In this document: positions 7,874-13,114 of the stretch, piece after piece
Numbering within the stretch: the first letter of the stretch is position 1
Layout of the letters: each line of letters begins with the position of its first letter
Assembly (NCBI GenBank): GCA_009779405.1
Contig: WREI01000014.1
Coordinates: 1 to 42,455, forward strand
Direction of reading: 5' to 3'
DNA length: 42,455 nucleotides
Source: Clostridiales bacterium
GTDB taxonomy: Bacteria > Bacillota > Clostridia > Christensenellales > CAG-138
Position numbers and translations under genes: made by a program
Notes under the pieces: generated by a model
The model's input: the letters and a program-made list of their open reading frames with translations, nothing else
The model's database searches: none
Told to the model about the DNA's origin: nothing

Positions 7874-9305
7874 GTTGTTTGCCTCCTTTTTTATGGATGA
7901 CTACATCTTCACTAAAGGCATAATCTTGCACTTCGGTCTGCTGCCTGGGGATTTCTATTTCGGTAAGCCCGGTGGAAGCAAATGCGTTGTGCTCTATCAC
8001 CCTAAGATTTCGCGGGAGCTGGAACGTCTTTAGTTTGCGGCATCCGCAAAAGGCCGCAGCGCCGATTTCCGCAACGGAGTCGGGCAGGATTGAGTTTATC
8101 AGGCCACTTTCCGCAAAAGCCCTCGGCGTTACTTGGGTCATGCCGCCGGGGTGGAAAAGGGTGTCTAATTGCTCACATTCGGAAAACGCCCGTTCGCCTA
8201 TATATCCTATTGTGGAGGGCAACGCGGCTGCGGCCAAGCCGCTCGTCGCAAACGCCTTTTCGCCGATTGCCCGGAGCCCTATAGGCCATATGATATGCTG
8301 CCGCGCTTGGTTTCTGAAAGCTTCTTTTCCGATGCCCCAAATTTCATCGGGGCACTCCAAAATTCTCGGTGACCCCAAGCTGCGGGTTAGGATCCCGCGG
8401 TAAGTATAGATGCGGGCATGGTCGCCGATATGGATTTCTGTCTGTGTGCCGGGCGGCTGCTCCTTTATTCCTTTGACAATATCCATGCAATACTTGGCGT
8501 TGTGTTCCCGCTCTATGTCGAGAATCCGCGCTTTTACAACATGGAAATATTCCCGATCCCGGCGTCTCCGCCAGTCGTCTTGCGTAAAGGAACGTGTATA
8601 GTGCGCGAAGGCCGATAACTTGGGAAAATCGCAATAGAAGGCCTCGTATTCGGCAAAAAGTTCTTTGCGCATGGAGAGCCAGAGAGCATCCATGAGTACG
8701 GCGTTGTCAAAATCAGAGCATGGCCTTAAACCCGCATTGTTCATATGTGTTATGATGCAATCTGGCAGGGGAATCGGCAGACCCAAGCCGTTTGCCTCCA
8801 CCGCAAACAATAAATCCTTGTAATTCTTACTTGAAGACGGGCTTACAGGCGCGTCACAAAGAGCAGCCAAAAGCTTACGGTATTTTTCCGCAAACCCATA
8901 TTCGCGTGCTTCGATGGCGCCGTTGTTTTCTATCCATTTTCTTTCAAACGCCGCGCTTTCTTCGGGGGTATCGGTTGTTAAAAATCGCTCCCACAGCATC
9001 CTAAGCCTCCGCTTTTTCATGCGCTTGCGCGCAATCACGCAATAAAGCGCGAGAGCCATACCATAATGAAATGTCGCGGCGTCACTATCGCAATAAAGCT
9101 TGTGCGCGTCGCCGGCGAGATCCAACAAATTGGGCAAGTCGTCGGCGCGCATCTCATCCAAATGGTTTTGGCAGATGTCAACCAGAATTTCCGTGCGCGA
9201 CAGGAATTGAACGCAACTCTCCTCGCTATCTGCAGATTGCCTTAAGTTCAAGAGTGCGTCCATTTCTGATTTTATGTAATCCAGCTCTCTGTTCACGCGG
9301 CCCAT
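7863..9305 (-). CDS. Protein with BspA-type leucine-rich repeats at the C-terminus
   Basis: 480 residues with no signal peptide or membrane helix, so probably cytoplasmic. The N-terminal 290 residues are helical, acidic and unrecognised. From about residue 330 the sequence becomes BspA/LRR_5-type repeats: IWGIGKEAFRNQ, LRAIGEKAFATSGL, IGYIGERAFSECEQL, VAEIGAAAFCGCRKL, LRVIEHNAFASTGL. LRR_5 repeats are usually protein-binding surfaces and often sit on exported proteins; a cytoplasmic copy is less common. It is the second gene of the operon, 17 bases after the first, and overlaps the Nudix-like gene. It may recognise a ligand for the system. Confidence 0.75.
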   Translation of the reverse strand: MGRVNRELDYIKSEMDALLNLRQSADSEESCVQFLSRTEILVDICQNHLDEMRADDLPNLLDLAGDAHKLYCDSDAATFHYGMALALYCVIARKRMKKRRLRMLWERFLTTDTPEESAAFERKWIENNGAIEAREYGFAEKYRKLLAALCDAPVSPSSSKNYKDLLFAVEANGLGLPIPLPDCIITHMNNAGLRPCSDFDNAVLMDALWLSMRKELFAEYEAFYCDFPKLSAFAHYTRSFTQDDWRRRRDREYFHVVKARILDIEREHNAKYCMDIVKGIKEQPPGTQTEIHIGDHARIYTYRGILTRSLGSPRILECPDEIWGIGKEAFRNQARQHIIWPIGLRAIGEKAFATSGLAAAALPSTIGYIGERAFSECEQLDTLFHPGGMTQVTPRAFAESGLINSILPDSVAEIGAAAFCGCRKLKTFQLPRNLRVIEHNAFASTGLTEIEIPRQQTEVQDYAFSEDVVIHKKGGKQRGC

Positions 9306-9322
9306 ATCGTCATATCCTTTCT

Positions 9323-10396
9323 TTATCCAGCCGAAAAACGCATTAGTTTTTCGAACTGCTCCGGTTGTCTCTCGAACACTTCCACAACTCTGGATAGACC
9401 CTCCATCAATCGTCTTTCCCGATACTCTGTCAATAGTTCCGCATAATTGAAATACTTGGTGCGAAACTGCTTCTTCACCGTTTCGCCAAGGCTGTCGGTG
9501 TACTGGTCGTAAATTTTTATGTTCTTTGCATCCGATGGCAGCTTATACACAAACACATCGGTAATCTCATGATTTATGCCATAAGATATAGGGCCGCTGT
9601 ACGAGTTGGTAAACAGGTATGCCAAGCTGCCGGGATTCACATCCGTATAGGGTATCCGTAGCGTTTTCGACAGATCACGCAGCGCCGCGTTTTTGAAATG
9701 TTTGGGTTGCAACGTGGTGCCGATTGCCTTGTCTGCGGATAAATTAAGGTCTGAAACCGATAAATGCGTGCCCGCGCAATCCCATAAGAAAAGCGATCCG
9801 TGACCGCCGGTAGATTTTCTGGCCTTGTCCACGCAAAAGAAACGCAGATCGCCGTCGTCCCCTTTTTGCATGAGTAAAATCAAACAGGTTGCGTGCCTCA
9901 TGGGTTGCCCATGCAGCTCCGTAATATTGTAGAGCCCGCTCACGCGATTGTCGTTGTCCACGGCCAACTTTTGCTCTTTCTCCCGTTCCGACTCTGATGC
10001 CTTGTTGTATCTGCGTAGCGGGCTCTGCCGGAGGGAAATAATTTCGTGAAGCATAAGCATGGCCTTGGCCTGCGCCACCTGATTATAAAAATTCTGCCGC
10101 ACTCCCCTTACCGACGAGGGGCTTTGGCCCAATTCATCGCCGATTGCCTTTGCGTCCATCCCCAGGAACATCCCCCCATAGACTAAAAACTCAAGCGTCG
10201 AAAAATTGAAAAGCGAATCAGCATTCAGCAGTATATTGAAGCGGCTTTCCGGCGTATGCGCGGTATCTACATGCTCCTGCGCTTCCGATTCAGACGAAAA
10301 CGCTGCATTACACCACAGGCAGGAATACTTTTTTTGTTTTGTATATCCCCGAAGTAGGTCTTGTATATCCGCATTTTTGATTTTTTCCAGATTCAT
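9323..10396 (-). CDS. C2H2-finger / HTH protein with degenerate Nudix-like domain
   Basis: Start chosen at the ATG at 10396 (AAGGAT eight bases upstream), giving about 357 residues; the longer track start would read into the promoter. Near residue 23 there is a C2H2 finger, CLWCNAAFSSESEAQEHVDT followed by AH. Residues about 70-115 (TLEFLVYGGMFLGMDAKAIG, then ELGQSPSSVRGVRQNF) look like a LuxR/sigma-4-type helix-turn-helix. The C-terminal half (FLWDCAGTHLSV, then HFKNAALRDLSKTLRI and NHEITDVFVYKL) has the order of IPP-isomerase-like Nudix proteins but lacks the catalytic glutamates of the box. It is probably a ligand-sensing transcription factor and, as first gene of the operon, a candidate autoregulator. 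The Nudix assignment is tentative. Confidence 0.6.
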   Translation of the reverse strand: MNLEKIKNADIQDLLRGYTKQKKYSCLWCNAAFSSESEAQEHVDTAHTPESRFNILLNADSLFNFSTLEFLVYGGMFLGMDAKAIGDELGQSPSSVRGVRQNFYNQVAQAKAMLMLHEIISLRQSPLRRYNKASESEREKEQKLAVDNDNRVSGLYNITELHGQPMRHATCLILLMQKGDDGDLRFFCVDKARKSTGGHGSLFLWDCAGTHLSVSDLNLSADKAIGTTLQPKHFKNAALRDLSKTLRIPYTDVNPGSLAYLFTNSYSGPISYGINHEITDVFVYKLPSDAKNIKIYDQYTDSLGETVKKQFRTKYFNYAELLTEYRERRLMEGLSRVVEVFERQPEQFEKLMRFSAG

Positions 10397-10423
10397 TTTG
10401 ACATCCTTGCTTATGCATATGTT

Positions 10424-10434
10424 CTCGTCACGAG
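10424..10434. promoter_or_regulatory. Palindromic operator candidate downstream of the operon promoter
   Basis: CTCGT-C-ACGAG is a perfect 5+1+5 dyad, extendable to a 17-bp imperfect palindrome GT.CTCGT.ACGAG.AC. It lies a few bases downstream of the predicted transcription start and 28 bases before the ATG of the HTH gene, a classical repressor position. Binding protein unknown. Confidence 0.5.
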
Positions 10435-10444
10435 GACTATATGT

Positions 10445-10473
10445 AGTATATAATAAAGATTTGTTTCTGTCAA
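10445..10473 (-). promoter_or_regulatory. Near-consensus sigma-70 promoter of the seven-gene operon
   Basis: Read on the minus strand: -35 TTGACA (10468-10473), 17-base AT-rich spacer, -10 TATACT (10445-10450). The predicted start is near 10438, about 40 bases before the first ATG. This is one of the strongest promoter matches in the window. Confidence 0.82.
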
Positions 10474-10510
10474 TAGGTAAATTACAAACTCTCAAACCCG
10501 TTTGGATGGT

Positions 10511-10736
10511 GAAGGCTTTCTTGCTTGGGCTTACGGCAAGGACAAAAGGATTCCGTCCGTCGCTTCCCTGCGCGCGGCCTACGCTGCTGCTCTGGGAAAA
10601 AAAGAAAGCCTACACCGGATACCGTGAGGCCAAGGCTGAGATGCGCGACCTGCTTCTCGCCCGTGAAAACGTTGTGCGCTTGCTCAACATTCCCGGCGGT
10701 GCGCGCGAACACGAACCAGAACGCGCGGCGGTTTAG
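10511..10736 (+). pseudogene. Frameshifted relic of the relaxase 3' end
   Basis: This copies the last 70-odd codons of the relaxase gene: GYREAKAEMRDLLLARENV and LNIPGGAREHEPER recur almost unchanged. The 5' part (YGKDKRIPSVASLRA) is in another frame because of a two-base deletion in the A-rich run after CTCTGG, and a further shift lies upstream. No start or relaxase catalytic domain is present. It has the same orientation as the intact gene 6.9 kb away. Confidence 0.85.
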
Positions 10737-10830
10737 CCTGCGGTCGTACTCTAAATAGCGGCGCCGCGCAGCCGTCCCGCCTTTGGCGGGGCAATCCGTG
10801 GTTCGGGGGACTCCCCGCCGCAACGAGTGG
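10531..10830 (+). repeat. Direct repeat copy of 3650-3950 (relaxase end plus trailing hairpins)
   Basis: By eye, 10531-10830 matches 3650-3950 at roughly 85-90%, covering the relaxase tail and the two following hairpins (CCCGCC/GGCGGG and CGGGG/CCCCG). The match stops near CAACGAGTGG. The two copies bracket the seven-gene operon. Confidence 0.8.
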
Positions 10831-10834
10831 AAGT

Positions 10835-11086
10835 TCTACATGAATCCGTGCATTTGAACTATTTCCTATATACTTAAATCGATCAATAACTTGTTCCGCT
10901 TTCACTACCCGTTCTGAAAACATATCTAGCGACTTCACCCATATGGACTGATCACCATATTGAGCTTGATAAACAACCCGATCATCTAAAGATTCCGAGT
11001 CTTTTGCGATATGCAAGACTTTATAGTTGTTTCCTTTGTAACGGTCTACGCCAAACGGTTCGGTTTGAATTGTTGCGTGAATCGTG
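10835..11086 (-). pseudogene. DUF1653-like domain without start or proper end
   Basis: The minus strand reads FGVDRYKGNNYKVLHIAKDS, then a VVYQAQYGDQSIWVKSLDMF segment and DRFKYIG, a good match to the small DUF1653 domain (YRHFKGNxYxVLxIAxHSE, VVYQALYG, WVRPLEMF). No ATG/GTG start with a ribosome site is visible; the only in-frame start in the ORF track is a TTG inside the domain. The frame runs open upstream into the reverse-transcriptase 3' end and downstream into the relaxase relic, so it looks like a gene broken at both ends by rearrangement. It may still be translated as part of a fusion. Confidence 0.6.
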
Positions 11087-12205
11087 CTATACTTCGCGTA
11101 TATCTCTAAGGCGGTTTCTCAATGGGCGGTGTTCACAATGAAAATTGGGTTTGCTTGCTCCCGAAGCGGTCATGAACACCGTTTCACGCGTCAGCTTGTT
11201 TTGCAGGCGATAGGTATGCCCATGCGTCAAATGTCCGTATATAGAAACGAGACTGCGTTTCGTTGCGCCAAAATCGCTTCGCCCTTCACGGTAATCGCGT
11301 GTCAGTCTCTTCATTTGTCTTTGGATATCCCGTTTCTTTTCGTTTCGTAGTTTGCGGATAATCTTTCCACTCTCGCATACATAAAAATGCCATCCCAAAT
11401 AATCGACACCGTTTTTCACGGGGAGTATCTGCGTTTTTTCATTCAATTCCAGCTTCAATTCGCCGGCGCAATACGCGCGAATGGCTGCAAGGCAATGGCG
11501 TAAATGGGTTTTGTCATGATGCAGTAAAACAAAATCGTCCATATATCGCGAATAATATCGGATTTGCAGCTTCTCCTTTATCAAACGGTCCACGCCATCC
11601 AGATAAAAGAGTGCGAACCATTGGCTGGTTTGGTTGCCCAACGGCAAACCCACTTCCGGGATATTCTCATAGCTGTCAATAATCCTGCATAGCAGCGCAA
11701 AAAGGTCTGAACTGCCAAACACCCTGTGCAGCTTCTGCTTTAATACCCTATGGTCGATATTTGCGAAAAATTTTTGAATATCGCATTTCAGAAAATATCC
11801 GTTGCTCCCGTGCTTCCGATAAAAATCCCGCAGGAAGCCGGAAAGCCTGTTCAGCGCGAAATGCGTCCCCTTGCCGACGCGGCAGGCGGCGTTGTCATAA
11901 ATCAGCCGGGCTTCCAGCATCGGCGCCAAGATGTTGTCACAGATACAGTGTTGGACGACCCTGTCCTCATAGCGGGGTGCGAAAATTTCTCGCTTTTTGG
12001 GCTCAAATATGGTGAAGTGCGAATATTCCTTTGGCGCATAGGTCCTTTTCGAGAGTTCCGCCTGCAATTTGCAGAGGTTTTCGGCCAGGTTCATTTCAAA
12101 GGCAATCACTGCGGCGTTGCCGCGCTTTCCCCGCCGCGCCGCCCTGTGCGCGGCATAAAGGCGCTGAAAATCGCAAAGCAAATCATAATCGGCTTGTGCG
12201 GGCAC
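11087..12205 (-). CDS. DGR reverse transcriptase
   Basis: 372 residues that copy the template-repeat RNA into mutated cDNA for retrohoming into the variable gene. Seen: catalytic YMDD (RYYSRYMDDFVLLH, about residue 215), the upstream LPLGNQTSQWFA block matching the [ILV]GxxxSQ signature of diversity-generating retroelement RTs, FLKCDIQKFFANIDH (finger/palm aspartate), and LGWHFYV with a basic thumb. No maturase or endonuclease domain, unlike group II intron RTs. The start is GTG with AAAGGA nine bases upstream. It is the last gene of the cassette, 204 bases after the template repeat. The layout target-Avd-TR-RT is the classical one. Confidence 0.95.
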   Translation of the reverse strand: MPAQADYDLLCDFQRLYAAHRAARRGKRGNAAVIAFEMNLAENLCKLQAELSKRTYAPKEYSHFTIFEPKKREIFAPRYEDRVVQHCICDNILAPMLEARLIYDNAACRVGKGTHFALNRLSGFLRDFYRKHGSNGYFLKCDIQKFFANIDHRVLKQKLHRVFGSSDLFALLCRIIDSYENIPEVGLPLGNQTSQWFALFYLDGVDRLIKEKLQIRYYSRYMDDFVLLHHDKTHLRHCLAAIRAYCAGELKLELNEKTQILPVKNGVDYLGWHFYVCESGKIIRKLRNEKKRDIQRQMKRLTRDYREGRSDFGATKRSLVSIYGHLTHGHTYRLQNKLTRETVFMTASGASKPNFHCEHRPLRNRLRDIREV

Positions 12206-12234
12206 GGGCTCTGTCCTTTCCTGCTGGCGGCGGA

Positions 12235-12252
12235 GCCGGTGTTTTCACCGGC
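12235..12252. other. Perfect hairpin between template repeat and RT
   Basis: GCCGGTG-TTTT-CACCGGC, a 7-bp stem with a four-base loop, 30 bases upstream of the RT start. A second stem, CCGCGC/GCGCGG, lies at 12316-12332 close to the template repeat. In other DGRs the RNA around TR is structured and is bound by the Avd-RT complex; a similar role is inferred here. Confidence 0.5.
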
Positions 12253-12408
12253 CCCGAAAAACCGGAAAACGAGCGCAGGCCCGCGTCCCCGTTTCCGCCA
12301 ATCTGTGTTTATCCTCCGCGCCTTAAGCGCGGCAGGAAGGGAATCCGGTTCCTTTGCCCCCGCACGGATCCGCCCGGCCTCGGACGGATTTCTGGCTTGT
12401 GAGACAAT

Positions 12409-12523
12409 GCGGGGCGTACTCCACCGCCGGTGTTGTTCACGTTGTTACCGTTTACGTTTACGTTGCCATTGTTGTTGACATACGCGGCGCGGCCCGGGCC
12501 AGCACCCGAAGACCGCAGCCACC
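12409..12523 (-). repeat. DGR template repeat (TR)
   Basis: 115 bases that match the variable repeat at 13134-13248 with 13 differences. Read on the minus strand the core is a run of AAC/AAT codons (coding-like NNNGNVNVNGNN), holding 24 of the 26 adenines of the repeat. Twelve of the 13 differences are at TR adenines and one is T to G, the signature of adenine-specific mutagenic retrohoming. The flanking stretch of about 40 bases (CTGCGGTCTTCGGGTGCTGG and following) contains no adenine and is unchanged. An 89-codon ORF over this region is not a gene. Confidence 0.95.
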
Positions 12524-12590
12524 CGGCGCGCGCCCATACAACCGAATCCCCCGAATCACGCCCCTCCGCAAGAGCCAAAGCCCCCGCGCG

Positions 12591-12980
12591 TCAGGACGGC
12601 ATCCGCTTTTTATCGCTCTGTATCCAAGCCCCCAGCAAGCGCAGGCAGTCCGTACTTTGCTTGGCAATCTGCTCATATTGCTTGGGTAGGATGCAGTTTT
12701 GCGTCATCGCCATCTCCGCGAAGAAGGCAAGAAGTTTCAGCGCGGTCAAAGCCCTATGCTGAAAATCCAGCCGTTTTTCCGCATTCTCCGCCTTTCCCGC
12801 ACCGATAAACACCTCGTTCGCCCGATACAGGCATTCCACAACTTCCATCGCAAGGTTTTGTAGGCGGCTGACAAAGGTGAAGCGGAATTGCTTGGGCGAT
12901 TTTTGCGTGATTGTCACTACATAGGCGCAAAGGTCCTTCGCGCGCATCACCACAACCAGTTCGCTTTTTGCGCCATCCAA
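12591..12980 (-). CDS. avd: DGR accessory protein, Avd-like four-helix bundle
   Basis: 129 residues, all helical and basic. The segment QKSPKQFRFTFVSRLQNLAM, then EVVECLYRANEV, strongly resembles bacterial accessory variability determinant (Avd)/S23-like proteins, which form a pentameric ring that binds the RT and the structured template RNA. It sits between the target gene and TR, the usual Avd position. The start is TTG at 12980, supported by GAGGG seven bases upstream; no ATG lies close by in frame. Essential for mutagenic retrohoming in studied DGRs. Confidence 0.88.
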   Translation of the reverse strand: MDGAKSELVVVMRAKDLCAYVVTITQKSPKQFRFTFVSRLQNLAMEVVECLYRANEVFIGAGKAENAEKRLDFQHRALTALKLLAFFAEMAMTQNCILPKQYEQIAKQSTDCLRLLGAWIQSDKKRMPS

Positions 12981-13012
12981 ATTCCGGCCCTCAAAATTTC
13001 AAATTTTTTTCG

Positions 13013-13097
13013 CGTCGCCTGCGGCGACGGGATTGCGCCGCTGCGGCGGCGCGGATTTCCGCCTGCGGGCGGGATTTGGGTTCGCCTGCGGCGAACC
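13013..13097. other. Four tandem TGC-loop hairpins downstream of the variable region
   Basis: Between the target gene stop and Avd there are four successive hairpins with a shared CTGCGG centre: CGTCGCC/GGCGACG (13013-13029), GCGCCGC/GCGGCGC (13035-13052), CCGCC/GGCGG (13059-13072) and GGTTCGCC/GGCGAACC (13079-13097). The last lies 37 bases past the end of VR. In phage BPP-1 a hairpin just downstream of VR promotes target recognition. Alternatively these are REP-like repeats or mRNA stabilisers. Confidence 0.65.
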
Positions 13098-13114
13098 GAT
13101 TCAAAGATTCCAAA

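Noticed and set aside
10206-10736. 176-aa + strand ORF at the operon promoter
   Set aside because: A chance joining of antisense sequence of the first operon gene with the last codons of the relaxase relic; no start signal.
12309-12578. 89-aa minus-strand ORF covering the template repeat
   Set aside because: It is the non-coding DGR template; the reading frame is open only because TR mirrors the coding VR.
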